A stretch of DNA of 64,000 nucleotides from the NCBI GenBank assembly GCA_036563665.1, contig DATCLY010000039.1, forward strand, positions 1 through 64,000, read 5' to 3'. Made by a program: the position numbers and the translations under genes. This document shows, piece after piece, positions 11,537-24,173 of the stretch (positions within the stretch are counted from its first letter, which is position 1; each line of letters opens with the position of its first letter). Under the pieces are notes generated by a model. It was not told the origin of the DNA, did not search any database, and saw only the letters and a list, made by a program, of their open reading frames with translations. The stretch is from FEN-1219 sp036563665. GTDB lineage: Bacteria; Pseudomonadota; Gammaproteobacteria; Steroidobacterales; Rariloculaceae.

Positions 11537-12042
11537 GCCAGACTGCCGCGCTGCGGGACGTTCCGTTCGACATGCCGGAGGTCATGAACCGCGGCTTCGT
11601 GGTGACGAAGCTCGACGCGCTCGTGAACTGGGCACGGACGGGGTCGCTGTGGCCGGTGACGTTCGGGCTCGCCTGCTGCGCCGTGGAAATGATGCACGCC
11701 GGTGCCTCGCGCTATGACCTGGACCGCTTCGGCGTGATCTTCCGGCCGAGCCCCCGGCAGTCCGACGTGATGATCGTCGCGGGCACGCTGGTCAACAAGA
11801 TGGCGCCCGCGCTCCGCAAGGTCTACGACCAGATGCCCGAGCCCCGCTGGGTGATCTCCATGGGCTCCTGCGCGAACGGCGGCGGGTACTACCACTACTC
11901 CTACTCCGTCGTTCGGGGCTGCGATCGGATCGTGCCGGTGGACGTGTACGTGCCGGGCTGCCCGCCCACGGCCGAAGCGTTGCTGTACGGAATCATCCAG
12001 CTGCAGCAGAAGATTCGCCGCACGCACACCATCGCGCGCTGA
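11527..12042 (+). CDS. nuoB: NADH-quinone oxidoreductase subunit B (N2 cluster)
   Basis: NuoB holds the terminal 4Fe-4S cluster N2 that reduces the quinone. In this 171-residue protein the four ligands are the adjacent Cys50-Cys51 (LACCAVEMM), Cys115 (GSCANGGG) and Cys145 (VPGCPPT). The chain is cytoplasmic-facing and forms the Q module with NuoCD. It overlaps nuoA and is followed by nuoC after 50 bp. Confidence 0.98.
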   Translation: MGLSQTAALRDVPFDMPEVMNRGFVVTKLDALVNWARTGSLWPVTFGLACCAVEMMHAGASRYDLDRFGVIFRPSPRQSDVMIVAGTLVNKMAPALRKVYDQMPEPRWVISMGSCANGGGYYHYSYSVVRGCDRIVPVDVYVPGCPPTAEALLYGIIQLQQKIRRTHTIAR

Positions 12043-12092
12043 GCGGACGGGTGCGGGAAGGGGCGAAGCGGGCCACCGCCTGAAGGCAAGCA

Positions 12093-12840
12093 ATGGCAGG
12101 AAACGAGCAGGCTCAAGCGCTGACACCGAAGTACGCCCGGCTGGCGGAGGCGATCGAGGCCCGTCTGGGCGAGCGCGTTCGGCGGCTCGCAACGCGTGTG
12201 GGGGAGCTCGGCTACGAGCTCGCGCCGGAGCACCTGCTCGAGGTCTGCCGCGTGCTGCGCGACGAGGAGCCGTTCCGCTTCGAGATGCTCATGGATCTCT
12301 GCGGGGTGGACTACCAGACCTACGGCAAGGACGAGTGGCGCACGCATCGGGCCACCGCCACCGGCTTCAGCCGGGGCACGTTCCGCGGCGTCACGGGGCT
12401 CGACGAGGACCCGGCCGCCGACCGCACAGAGGCCGCCCGCTACGTGCCCGCGAGCCGCTTCGCGGTGGTGTATCACCTGCTGTCGATCACGCACAATCAG
12501 CGGCTGCGCCTCAAGGTGTTCTGCCCGGACGACGAGCGGCCGCTGGTGGACTCGGTGACGCCGATCTGGGCGTCGGCGAACTGGTACGAGCGCGAGGCGT
12601 TCGATCTGTTCGGCATCCTCTTCAAGGGCCACCCCGACCTCCGGCGCATCCTCACCGACTACGGCTTCATCGGCCACCCGTTCCGCAAGGATTTCCCGCT
12701 CTCCGGCCACGTCGAGATGCGCTACGACCCCGAGAAGGGCCGCGTGGTGTACGAGCCGGTGAGCATCGAGCCGCGCACGCTCGTGCCGCGCGTGATCAGG
12801 GACGACAACCGCTACGACCCGATGCTCAAGGACCGGAGCA

Positions 12841-12848
<8 letters not shown>
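12093..12848 (+). CDS. nuoC: NADH-quinone oxidoreductase subunit C (30 kDa)
   Basis: NuoC is a peripheral-arm subunit of complex I. The 251-residue protein has the 30-kDa family signature WYEREAFDLFGILFKGHP followed by RRILTDYGFIGHPFRKDFPL. It is encoded separately from NuoD, unlike the fused NuoCD of E. coli. A charged linker at about residues 80-120 (DEWRTHRATATG, DEDPAADRTE) interrupts the first fold. The last 8 bp overlap the start of nuoD. Confidence 0.97.
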
Positions 12849-14090
<1,242 letters not shown>

Positions 14091-14094
<4 letters not shown>

Positions 14095-14618
14095 GCTACG
14101 AGCCGGAGACCAACCAGAGCCAGACGCCGGACGCCCGGGCCGAGCTCTCGGAGCGCGTGAAGCAAGAGATCGACCGCTGGGTGGCCAAGTTTCCGCCGGG
14201 GCGCCAGCGCTCGGCCGTGATCGCGGCGCTGCACGCCGCGCAGCACGAGAACGACGGCTACCTCACGGTGCCGATCATGAACGCCGTGGCCGATTACCTG
14301 GGGCTGCCGCCCATCCAGGTGTACGAGGTGGCCACGTTCTACTCGATGTTCGAGACGAAGCCCGTCGGCCGCCATCACATCTCGGTGTGCACGAACATCT
14401 CCTGCATGCTGCGCGGCGGCGACGACATCCTCGCGCATGTGGAGCGCAAGCTCGGCATCAAGGTGGGGGAGAGCACGCCCGACGGCCGGTGCTATTTGAA
14501 ACGCGAGGAGGAGTGCCTCGCGGCGTGCGTCGGCGCGCCCATGATGATGGTGGACCACGTCTACTACGAGCACTTGACCCCCGAGAAGGTGGATCAAATC
14601 CTCGACTCGCTCGACTGA
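14091..14618 (+). CDS. nuoE: NADH-quinone oxidoreductase subunit E (24 kDa, 2Fe-2S)
   Basis: NuoE carries the off-path 2Fe-2S cluster N1a in the NADH dehydrogenase module. In this 175-residue protein the ligands are Cys100 and Cys105 (VCTNISCML) and Cys142 and Cys146 (ECLAACVGAP). The GTG start overlaps the nuoD stop (GTGA). nuoF follows after 16 bp. Confidence 0.97.
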
Positions 14619-14634
14619 CTGCCGAGGAACCGAA

Positions 14635-15942
<1,308 letters not shown>

Positions 15943-15946
15943 CGCA

Positions 15947-18160
15947 ATGACGGACGACACGGTCAACATCGAGGTCAACGGCGTCCCGCTGAAGGCGCGC
16001 AAGGGACAAATGCTCATCGAGGTGACGGACGCGGCCGGCATCTACGTGCCGCGCTTCTGCTATCACCCGAAGCTCTCGGTCGCCGCCAACTGCCGCATGT
16101 GCCTGGTGGACATCGAGAAGGCGCCGAAGCCCGCGCCCGCGTGCGCCACGCCCGTCATGGAGGGCATGAAGGTCTTCACGCGGTCGCCGCGCGCCATCTC
16201 CGCGCAGCGGGCCACGATGGAGTTCCTGCTGATCAACCATCCGCTCGACTGCCCGATCTGCGACCAGGGCGGTGAGTGCGAGCTGCAGGATCTCGCCATG
16301 GGCTTCGGTCGCGACGTGTCGCGTTACACGGAGCGCAAGCGCGTCGTCAAGGACCAGAACCTGGGCCCGCTCGTCTCCACCGACATGACGCGCTGCATCC
16401 ATTGCACGCGCTGCGTGCGCTTCGGCCAGGAGATCGCCGGCATCCAGGAGCTCGGCACCACCGGCCGCGGCGAGCACATGAAGATCACAACGTACGTGGA
16501 GAAGAGCGTCGAGCACGAGCTCTCCGGCAACATCATCGACCTCTGCCCGGTGGGCGCGCTGAACAACAAGCCGTTCCGCTTCCGCGCCCGGGCCTGGGAG
16601 ATGGTGGCGAAGCCCCTGGTGGCGCCGCACGACTGCGTGGGCTCGAACGTGTACGCGCACGTGCTGCGCGGCGAGGTGCGGCGCGTGGTCCCCCGCGACA
16701 ACGAGGCAATCAACGAGACGTGGATCTCCGATCGCGACCGCTTCAGCTGCCACGGCCTGTACGCGGAGGACCGCCTCACCAAGCCCATGGTCAAGCGCGA
16801 CCAGGAGTGGCGCGAGGTGAGCTGGCAGGAGGCGATCGCGATCGCGGCCCGCGCGCTGCGCGACTCGACGCGCAACGAGGGAGACGCGCTCGGCGTGCTC
16901 GTCTCGCCGAACGCGACGCTCGAGGAGATGTACCTCGTCAACCGCATCGCGCGGCATCTCGGCACGCACAACATCGACCACAGGCTTCGCCGGCGCGACT
17001 TCGACGACCAGGCGGCGGACCCGGCATGGCCCTGGCTCGGCACCTCGATCGAGGGCATCGAGCAGCAGCAGGGGATCCTCGTGGTGGGCAGCAACCTGCG
17101 CCACGAGGTGCCGATCCTGGCGCACCGCGTGCGCAAGGCGGCGCGCAAGGGTGCGCAGATCGGCTTCGTGAATCCGGCTCGCTACCGCTATCACTTCCCG
17201 GTGGCCGCCTACGTGGAATCGTCCGTCGCGGAGCTCGCGCGCGCGCTCGCGGGCGTGGCGGTGGCGGCCGCGCAGGCCGCGGGCGCCGCTTTGCCCGCGC
17301 CGATCGCGGCCGCGACGGCGGGCCTGCAGCCCACGGACGCGGAGCGCGCCGCGGCCGCGGTGCTGCTCGGGCGGGAGCGCGGCCTGCTGCTGCTCGGGCA
17401 CATCGCCCAGCGGCATCCCGCGTTCTCCGAGATCCGCGCGGTGGCCGCCGCGCTCGCGGCCGTCACGGGGGCGCAGCTCGGCTACATCGGCGAAGGCGCG
17501 AACTCGGCCGGCGCCGCGCTCGCGGGCCTGCTGCCGCACCGCGGCGTGGGCGGCGAGCCGCTCCGGACCGAGGGCCTGACCGTGCAGGGCATGATCAGCG
17601 CCCCGCGCCACGCATACCTGCTGTACGGCTTCGAGCCCGATGCCGACCTCGCGAATGGCGCGCTCGCCATGCAGGCGCTGCAGTCCGCGGACCAGGTGGT
17701 GGCATTCGCCTCGTTCGCGAGCCGGAGCCTGCTCGATTGCGCCGACGTGCTGCTGCCGATCGCCGCGTTCGCCGAGACTCAGGGCACGTTCGTGAACGGC
17801 GAGGGCCGCTGGCAGAGCTTCGACGCCGCCGGGCGCACGCCCGGGGAGGCACGGCCCGGCTGGCGCGTGCTGCGCGTGCTCGGCAACGAGCTCGAGCTAC
17901 CGAATTGCGAGTATCGGACCTGCGCGGAGATCTGCGACGCGCTCAAGGCGGAGCTCGGCGGAGCCGAGGAGGGGCGCGACAACGCCTATCGCGGCCAGCT
18001 CGACGTGGGCCTCGAGCCCCGTGACGCGCGACTCGAGGACCTGGACGTCAACATCTACGCGGTCGACCCGCTCGTGCGCCGCTCGCTGCCGCTGCAGAAG
18101 ACGGTGCTCGCGAGGCCCAGGGCCGAGGAGCCCGCGCTCGCCGAGGTGCGAACGGCATGA
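15947..18160 (+). CDS. nuoG: NADH-quinone oxidoreductase subunit G
   Basis: NuoG holds several Fe-S clusters of the peripheral arm. The 737-residue protein has an N-terminal ferredoxin-like 2Fe-2S domain (CYHPKLSVAANCRMC), the His-Cys3 N5 motif HPLDCPICDQGGEC, a 4Fe-4S segment CIHCTRCVRFG, and a long C-terminal molybdopterin-oxidoreductase-like domain that in complex I has no molybdenum. That domain has alanine-rich stretches at about 425-500 that look like drifted linkers. nuoH starts inside its stop codon (ATGA). Confidence 0.97.
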   Translation: MTDDTVNIEVNGVPLKARKGQMLIEVTDAAGIYVPRFCYHPKLSVAANCRMCLVDIEKAPKPAPACATPVMEGMKVFTRSPRAISAQRATMEFLLINHPLDCPICDQGGECELQDLAMGFGRDVSRYTERKRVVKDQNLGPLVSTDMTRCIHCTRCVRFGQEIAGIQELGTTGRGEHMKITTYVEKSVEHELSGNIIDLCPVGALNNKPFRFRARAWEMVAKPLVAPHDCVGSNVYAHVLRGEVRRVVPRDNEAINETWISDRDRFSCHGLYAEDRLTKPMVKRDQEWREVSWQEAIAIAARALRDSTRNEGDALGVLVSPNATLEEMYLVNRIARHLGTHNIDHRLRRRDFDDQAADPAWPWLGTSIEGIEQQQGILVVGSNLRHEVPILAHRVRKAARKGAQIGFVNPARYRYHFPVAAYVESSVAELARALAGVAVAAAQAAGAALPAPIAAATAGLQPTDAERAAAAVLLGRERGLLLLGHIAQRHPAFSEIRAVAAALAAVTGAQLGYIGEGANSAGAALAGLLPHRGVGGEPLRTEGLTVQGMISAPRHAYLLYGFEPDADLANGALAMQALQSADQVVAFASFASRSLLDCADVLLPIAAFAETQGTFVNGEGRWQSFDAAGRTPGEARPGWRVLRVLGNELELPNCEYRTCAEICDALKAELGGAEEGRDNAYRGQLDVGLEPRDARLEDLDVNIYAVDPLVRRSLPLQKTVLARPRAEEPALAEVRTA

Positions 18161-19236
18161 TGTCGAGCTGGCTCGCCGCGCTCGAGCCGTACTGGCTCGC
18201 GCTACCGGAAGAACTGCGCTTCACCATCCTCACGGTGCTCAAGATCGTGCCCGTGCTGGTGGTGCTGATCCTGGGCGTCGCCTACTTCACGTACTGGGAG
18301 CGCAAGATCCTAGGCTGGATCCAGCTCCGCATGGGTCCGAACCGCGTCGGCTGGAAGGGGGTGCTGCAGCCGTTCGCCGACGTGCTCAAGATGTTGCTCA
18401 AGGAAATCGTCATCCCGAGCAACGCCAACCGCTTCCTGTTCATCCTCGCGCCCATGCTCGCGCTCGTCCCCGCGCTCGCGGTGTGGGCCGTGGTGCCGTT
18501 CGACCCGCGGTTCATCATCGCGGACCTCGACGCGGGGCTGCTCTACGTGCTCGCGCTCACCTCGGCCGGCGTGTACGGCGTGATCCTGGGCGGCTGGTCG
18601 GCGAACTCGAAGTACGCGTTCCTGGGCGCCATGCGGTCCGCCGCGCAGATCGTGGCCTACGAGATCGCCATGGGCTTCGCGCTCGTGGGCGTGCTGATGG
18701 CGGGCGGCAGCCTCAACCTCGGCGAGATCGTGCGCGCGCAGGAAGGGACCAGCGTGCTCTCGTGGTTCATCTGGCCGCTGTTCCCGCTGTTCGTGGTGTA
18801 TTTCATCGCCGGCGTGGCGGAGACCAACCGCGCGCCGTTCGACGTGGCGGAAGGGGAGTCGGAGATCGTCGCCGGCTTCCACGTGGAGTACTCCGGCATC
18901 GCGTTCGCGCTCTACTTCCTCGCCGAGTACGCCAACATGATCCTGATCTCGGTGCTCACGGTGGTGTTCTTCCTCGGCGGCTGGCTCTCGCCGTTCGCCG
19001 GCATCCCGGGGCTCGAGAACACCTTCCTCGCCGCGCCGAGCGTCGTCTGGCTGCTCCTCAAGATGCTGTTCTTCTGCTTCTGCTTCCTGTGGCTGCGGGC
19101 CACGTTCCCGCGCTACCGGTACGACCAGATCATGCGCCTCGGCTGGAAGGCGCTCATTCCCGTGACGATCGTGTGGATTGCCGTCGAGGGCGTCATGGCG
19201 GCGCTCCGCATCGGACCGTGGTCCGGCATGGCATAG
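18157..19236 (+). CDS. nuoH: NADH-quinone oxidoreductase subunit H
   Basis: NuoH joins the peripheral and membrane arms and forms the entrance of the quinone tunnel. The 359-residue protein has about eight membrane helices and the invariant loop GVAETNRAPFDVAEGESEIV, preceded by YWERKILGWIQLRMGPNRVG near residue 45. It overlaps nuoG by 4 bp. nuoI follows after 10 bp. Confidence 0.98.
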   Translation: MMSSWLAALEPYWLALPEELRFTILTVLKIVPVLVVLILGVAYFTYWERKILGWIQLRMGPNRVGWKGVLQPFADVLKMLLKEIVIPSNANRFLFILAPMLALVPALAVWAVVPFDPRFIIADLDAGLLYVLALTSAGVYGVILGGWSANSKYAFLGAMRSAAQIVAYEIAMGFALVGVLMAGGSLNLGEIVRAQEGTSVLSWFIWPLFPLFVVYFIAGVAETNRAPFDVAEGESEIVAGFHVEYSGIAFALYFLAEYANMILISVLTVVFFLGGWLSPFAGIPGLENTFLAAPSVVWLLLKMLFFCFCFLWLRATFPRYRYDQIMRLGWKALIPVTIVWIAVEGVMAALRIGPWSGMA

Positions 19237-19246
19237 GAGGCCCCCA

Positions 19247-19723
19247 GTGAGCGTCGTCAAGACATTTCTGCTGACCGATCTCCTGCGGGGGATGCATCTC
19301 ACGCTCAAGCACCTGTTCGTCCGCAAGATCACGGTGCAGTACCCGGAGGAGAAGACCCCGCAGTCGCACCGGTTCCGCGGGCTGCACGCGCTGCGCCGCT
19401 ACCCGAACGGCCAGGAGCGCTGCATCGCCTGCAAGCTGTGCGAGGCCGTGTGCCCGGCGCTCGCCATCACCATCGAGTCGGACGTGGGACCGGACGGCAC
19501 GCGCCGCACCACGCGTTACGACATCGATCTCTTCAAGTGCATCTACTGCGGCTTCTGCGAGGAGGCCTGCCCGGTGGACGCCATCGTGGAGACGCGCATC
19601 CACGAGTACCACATGGAGGCGCGCGGCGAGAACATCATGACCAAGGACAAGCTGCTCGCCGTGGGCGAGAAGTACGAGGCGATGATCGCCGCCGACAAGG
19701 CGGCCGACGCCCCGTACCGCTGA
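19247..19723 (+). CDS. nuoI: NADH-quinone oxidoreductase subunit I (2 x 4Fe-4S)
   Basis: NuoI carries clusters N6a and N6b in a ferredoxin-like fold and links NuoG to NuoB. The 158-residue protein has two Cx2Cx2Cx3CP motifs, CIACKLCEAVCP and CIYCGFCEEACP. The GTG start at 19247 has a strong TAGGAGG ribosome site (19234-19240) and gives the usual length. nuoJ starts 28 bp downstream. Confidence 0.97.
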   Translation: MSVVKTFLLTDLLRGMHLTLKHLFVRKITVQYPEEKTPQSHRFRGLHALRRYPNGQERCIACKLCEAVCPALAITIESDVGPDGTRRTTRYDIDLFKCIYCGFCEEACPVDAIVETRIHEYHMEARGENIMTKDKLLAVGEKYEAMIAADKAADAPYR

Positions 19724-19751
19724 GCGGCATGACGATCGAGGCAGTGGCAGA

Positions 19752-20381
19752 GTGATCACCGGGCTCCTGTTCTACGTCTTCGCGGCCATCCTCGTGGGGT
19801 CCGCTGTGGGCGTCATCACGGCGCGGAACCCCGTGCACTCGGCGTTGTTCCTGGTGCTCGCGTTCGTGCAGAGCGCGGCGCTGTGGCTGCTGATCGACGC
19901 CGAGTTCCTCGCGCTCGCGCTGGTGCTCGTGTACGTGGGCGCCGTGATGGTGCTGTTCCTGTTCGTGGTGATGATGCTCGACATCAACGCCGAGGAGATG
20001 CGCAGGGGCTTCGCGCGCTATCTGCCCCTCGGCGTGCTGGTGGCGCTCATCGTGGTGGTCGAGATCGTGAACGTGATCTGGTTCAGGAGCCAGGGCGTGG
20101 CATTCATGACCACCCCGGAGCCCATGCCGGCCGACTACAGCAACACCAAGGAGCTCGGCGGCGTGCTCTACACCGAGCACCTGTACGCGTTCGAGATCGC
20201 CGCCGTGATCCTGCTGGTGGCCATCGTCGCCGCGATCACGCTCACGATGCGCAAGCGCGAGGGCCTCAAGGTGCAGGACGTGGCCCGGCAGGTGGCCGTG
20301 CGGCGTGAGGACCGCGTGCGGATCGTGAAGGTGGCGCCGGTGAAGGACGAGGCCAAGGTCACCGAGGAGGAGGCCGCATGA
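19752..20381 (+). CDS. nuoJ: NADH-quinone oxidoreductase subunit J
   Basis: NuoJ is a five-helix membrane subunit whose third helix forms a pi-bulge next to NuoK and takes part in coupling. The 209-residue protein has the conserved segment FLALALVLVYVGAVMVLFLFVVMML, here seen as several short blocks around residues 55-77. The cytoplasmic C-tail is highly charged (KVAPVKDEAKVTEEEAA). It starts with GTG and overlaps nuoK by 4 bp. Confidence 0.96.
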   Translation: MITGLLFYVFAAILVGSAVGVITARNPVHSALFLVLAFVQSAALWLLIDAEFLALALVLVYVGAVMVLFLFVVMMLDINAEEMRRGFARYLPLGVLVALIVVVEIVNVIWFRSQGVAFMTTPEPMPADYSNTKELGGVLYTEHLYAFEIAAVILLVAIVAAITLTMRKREGLKVQDVARQVAVRREDRVRIVKVAPVKDEAKVTEEEAA

Positions 20382-20686
20382 CGATCACAGTGGCCCATTA
20401 CCTCGTGCTCGCCGGCATCCTCTTCAGCCTGAGCGTGGCGGGCGTGTTCCTGAACCGTCGCAACGTGATCCTGCTGCTCATGTGCATCGAGCTCATGCTG
20501 CTCGCGGTGAACTTCAACTTCATCGCGTTCTCGCGAATGCTGGGCGACACGACGGGGCAGGTGTTCGTGTTCTTCATCTTGACGGTGGCGGCCGCCGAGG
20601 CCGCCATCGGGCTGGCGATCCTGGTGGTGCTGTTCCGTAACCTGCGGAGCATCAACGTCGACGAGCTTGGGAAGCTCAAGGGATGA
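20378..20686 (+). CDS. nuoK: NADH-quinone oxidoreductase subunit K
   Basis: NuoK is a three-helix proton-channel subunit. The 102-residue product keeps the two membrane glutamates needed for proton transfer, in LLLMCIELMLLAVNFNF and TVAAAEAAIGLAILV. It overlaps nuoJ and nuoL by 4 bp each. Confidence 0.97.
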   Translation: MTITVAHYLVLAGILFSLSVAGVFLNRRNVILLLMCIELMLLAVNFNFIAFSRMLGDTTGQVFVFFILTVAAAEAAIGLAILVVLFRNLRSINVDELGKLKG

Positions 20687-22650
20687 GCGCGGAAGCGATG
20701 TATCTCACGATCGTGCTGGCGCCGCTCGTCGCAGGCGTCGTGGCGGGGCTGTTCGGCCGGCAGATCGGCCGGGCCGGCGCCCACACGATCACGATTCTGG
20801 GCGTGGCGATCTCGTTCGTGCTGTCCGCCGTGGTGCTGTACGGCTTCGTGTTCGGCGACTCGATGCCGTACAACGGCACGGTCTACGAGTGGGCCACCAT
20901 CGGCTCGCTGCGCCTCGAGGTGGGGTTCCTCGTGGACCCGCTCACCGCCCTCATGATGACGGTGGTGACGTTCGTGTCGCTGGCCGTGCACGTGTACACG
21001 ATCGGGTACATGCACGACGACCCGGGCTATCAGCGCTTCTTCAGCTACATCTCGCTGTTCACGTTCTCGATGCTGATGCTCGTGATGTCGAACAACTTCC
21101 TGCAGCTGTTCTTCGGCTGGGAAGCGGTCGGCGTCGTGTCGTATCTCCTGATCGGCTTCTGGTACACGCGGCCGACGGCCATCTTCGCCAACATGAAGGC
21201 GTTCCTCGTGAACCGCGTGGGCGACTTCGGCTTCCTGCTCGGCATCGCGGCGTTGCTGGCGTACACGGGCTCGCTCGATTACTACACGGTGTTCGACGAT
21301 GCCGAGCGGCTCTCCGGCGAGACCATCTCGGTGCTCGGCGCCGAGCCCTGGTCGGTGCTCACGCTCGCCTGCATCTGCCTGTTCGTCGGCGCCATGGGCA
21401 AGTCGGCGCAGGTGCCGCTGCACGTGTGGCTGCCGGACTCGATGGAAGGCCCCACGCCGATCTCCGCCCTGATCCACGCCGCCACGATGGTCACGGCGGG
21501 CATCTTCATGGTGGCCCGCATGTCGCCGCTCTTCGAGTACTCGGAAGCTGCGTTGAGCGTGGTGCTCGTCATCGGCGCCACCACGGCGTTCTTCACGGGC
21601 CTGCTCGGCATCGTGCAACAGGACATCAAGCGGGTGGTGGCGTATTCGACGCTGTCCCAGCTCGGCTACATGACGGTGGCCCTCGGGGCTTCCGCGTACG
21701 GCGCGGGCATCTTCCATCTCATGACGCACGCCTTCTTCAAGGCGTTGTTGTTCCTGGCCGCGGGCTCCGTGATCATCGCGATGCACCACGAGCAGGACAT
21801 CCGCAAGATGGGCGGGCTGCGCAAGTATCTGCCGATCACCTACTGGACGTCGGTCATCGGCACGCTGGCGCTGATCGGCTTTCCCGGTCTCTCGGGCTTC
21901 TTTTCCAAGGATGCCCTTATCGAGGCCGTGCACGCGGCGTCCATCCCGGGGGCGGGCTACGCCTACTGGTGCGTGCTGCTCGGCGTGTTCGTGACGGCGC
22001 TCTACAGCTTCCGGCTGCTGTTCGTCGTGTTCCACGGCGAGGAGCGCATGGACCACCACACGAAGGAGCACTTGCACGAATCGCCGCTCGTCGTGACCTT
22101 GCCGCTGATCGCGCTCGCGATCCCGTCGGTCGTGATCGGCTGGCTCACGATCGGCCCGGTGCTCTTCGGCGACTTCTTCGGCGGCTCCATCTTCGTGCTC
22201 GAGGAGCACGACGTGCTCGGGGAGGTGGGCGAGGAGTTCCACGGGGCAGGCGCGTTCGTGCTGCACGCCTTCTCGGGGCCCACGCTCTACCTGGCAGCCG
22301 CCGGCGCCTTGGTGGCCTGGTTCTTCTACCTCAAGCGGCCGGACTTGCCGGCCCGGGTGCTCGAAGGCGTGCGGCCGCTGCACACGCTGCTCGTGAACAA
22401 GTACTACTTCGATTGGTTCAACGAGAACGTCATCGCACGAGGCTATCGGCTGCTCGGCATGGGCCTGTGGAGGGTGGCCGACCAGGGCCTCATCGACGGC
22501 GTGATCGTGAACGGCAGCGCGAACGCCGTGGGGCTCATGTCACGCGTGGTGCGGCACGTCCAGACCGGATATCTCTATCACTACGCGTTCGCGATGATCA
22601 TCGGCCTGGCCGCACTCGTCGGCTGGATCGTGCTCGAGGCGGGGCAGTGA
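20683..22650 (+). CDS. nuoL: NADH-quinone oxidoreductase subunit L
   Basis: NuoL is the distal antiporter-like proton pump of complex I with the long lateral helix. The 655-residue protein has the antiporter signature GKSAQVPLHVWLPDSMEGPTP, the discontinuous-helix region SALIHAATMVTAGIF, the helix HAFFKALLFLAAGSVI, and a C-terminal extension expected for the lateral helix. About 15-16 membrane helices are visible. It overlaps nuoK by 4 bp. Confidence 0.97.
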   Translation: MSAEAMYLTIVLAPLVAGVVAGLFGRQIGRAGAHTITILGVAISFVLSAVVLYGFVFGDSMPYNGTVYEWATIGSLRLEVGFLVDPLTALMMTVVTFVSLAVHVYTIGYMHDDPGYQRFFSYISLFTFSMLMLVMSNNFLQLFFGWEAVGVVSYLLIGFWYTRPTAIFANMKAFLVNRVGDFGFLLGIAALLAYTGSLDYYTVFDDAERLSGETISVLGAEPWSVLTLACICLFVGAMGKSAQVPLHVWLPDSMEGPTPISALIHAATMVTAGIFMVARMSPLFEYSEAALSVVLVIGATTAFFTGLLGIVQQDIKRVVAYSTLSQLGYMTVALGASAYGAGIFHLMTHAFFKALLFLAAGSVIIAMHHEQDIRKMGGLRKYLPITYWTSVIGTLALIGFPGLSGFFSKDALIEAVHAASIPGAGYAYWCVLLGVFVTALYSFRLLFVVFHGEERMDHHTKEHLHESPLVVTLPLIALAIPSVVIGWLTIGPVLFGDFFGGSIFVLEEHDVLGEVGEEFHGAGAFVLHAFSGPTLYLAAAGALVAWFFYLKRPDLPARVLEGVRPLHTLLVNKYYFDWFNENVIARGYRLLGMGLWRVADQGLIDGVIVNGSANAVGLMSRVVRHVQTGYLYHYAFAMIIGLAALVGWIVLEAGQ

Positions 22651-22657
22651 GGGCGCC

Positions 22658-24169
22658 ATGACCGAGCTGCCGCTGCTCAGCATTCTCGTCTGGCTGCCGA
22701 TCGTCGGCGGCATCGTGGTGCTCGCGCTCGGATCCGGCCGTGCGCAGGCCGGCAAGATCGTTTCGCTCGCGGTGTCCGTCGCGGCGTTCGTGTTCAGCAT
22801 CCCGCTCTACACCGCCTTCGACGTGACGCGCGGCGACTTCCAGTTCGTGGAGCGGGTGACCTGGATCGAGCGCTTCCAGGCGTACTACCACCTGGGCGTG
22901 GACGGCATCTCCATGCCGCTCGTGCTGCTGACCACGTTCCTCACGCCGCTGGTGGTGATCGCCGGCTGGCAGGTGATCAAGACGCGGCCGGCGCAGTACT
23001 TCGCCTCGTTCCTGATCCTCGAGGGGCTCATGATCGGCGTGTTCGCGGCGCTCGACGGGCTCCTCTTCTACATCTTCTGGGAAGCGATGCTCGTGCCGAT
23101 GTTCATCATCATCGGCATCTGGGGCGGCGAGCGGCGCATCTACGCCACGGTGAAGTTCTTCCTGTACACGTTCCTGGGCTCGGTGTTCATGTTGATCGCG
23201 CTGATCTACATGTACCTGCAGGCCGGGACCTACTCCATCGAGGCGTTCCATCGTCTGCCGCTCGGCATGACGGAGCAGGTGCTGATCTTCATCGCGTTCC
23301 TGCTGGCGTTCGCGGTGAAGGTGCCCATGTTCCCCGTGCACACGTGGCTCCCGGACGCGCACGTGGAGGCGCCGACGGGCGGCTCGGTGATCCTTGCGGC
23401 CATCCTCCTCAAGATGGGCGGCTACGGCTTCGTGCGCTTCAGCCTGCCCATCGCGCCGGACGCGAGCCAATCGCTCGCGTGGCTCATGATCGCCCTGTCG
23501 CTCATCGCGGTGATCTACATCGCGCTCGTGGCGCTCGTCCAGCGCGACATGAAGAAGCTCATCGCGTACTCGTCGATCGCGCACATGGGCTTCGTGACGC
23601 TCGGCTTCTTCGTGATCTTCCGGGTCGTTGCCGCTTCGCAGAGCACCGACGGCGCGCTGCTCGCGCTCCAGGGCGGCATGGTGCAGATGATCTCGCACGG
23701 GCTGATCTCGGGCGCCCTGTTCCTCTGCGTGGGCGTGCTCTACGACCGGCTGCACAGCCGCGAGATCGCCGCGTACGGCGGAGTGGTGAACACGATGCCC
23801 AGGTTCGCCGCGCTCGCCGTGCTGTTCGCGCTGGCGAACGCGGGGCTGCCCGGCACGTCCGGGTTCGTGGGCGAGTTCCTCGTGATCCTCGGCACGTTCC
23901 AGGCGGACTTCTGGCTCGCGTTCCTGGCCGCTACCACGCTGGTGATCGGCGCTGCGTACTCGCTGTGGCTCGTGAAGCGGGTGATCTTCGGCCAGGTGGC
24001 GAACGACGGCGTGGCGTCGCTCACCGACGTGAGCTCCCGGGAGCTCTTCATGCTCGCCGTGCTCGCCGCGGCCGTGCTGCTGCTCGGCGTGTGGCCCGCG
24101 CCGCTGACCGAGGTGATGGAGCAGTCGCTCGCGCAGCTGCTCACGCACGTGACGCAATCGAAACTGTAG
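22658..24169 (+). CDS. nuoM: NADH-quinone oxidoreductase subunit M
   Basis: NuoM is the middle antiporter-like proton pump. The 503-residue polytopic protein has YHLGVDGISMPLVLLTTFLTP near residue 75, the catalytic-helix region PVHTWLPDAHVEAPTGGSVI, LLKMGGYGFVRF and the C-terminal GFVGEFLVILG. It starts 7 bp after nuoL and ends 4 bp before nuoN. Confidence 0.97.
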   Translation: MTELPLLSILVWLPIVGGIVVLALGSGRAQAGKIVSLAVSVAAFVFSIPLYTAFDVTRGDFQFVERVTWIERFQAYYHLGVDGISMPLVLLTTFLTPLVVIAGWQVIKTRPAQYFASFLILEGLMIGVFAALDGLLFYIFWEAMLVPMFIIIGIWGGERRIYATVKFFLYTFLGSVFMLIALIYMYLQAGTYSIEAFHRLPLGMTEQVLIFIAFLLAFAVKVPMFPVHTWLPDAHVEAPTGGSVILAAILLKMGGYGFVRFSLPIAPDASQSLAWLMIALSLIAVIYIALVALVQRDMKKLIAYSSIAHMGFVTLGFFVIFRVVAASQSTDGALLALQGGMVQMISHGLISGALFLCVGVLYDRLHSREIAAYGGVVNTMPRFAALAVLFALANAGLPGTSGFVGEFLVILGTFQADFWLAFLAATTLVIGAAYSLWLVKRVIFGQVANDGVASLTDVSSRELFMLAVLAAAVLLLGVWPAPLTEVMEQSLAQLLTHVTQSKL

Positions 24170-24173
24170 TGCC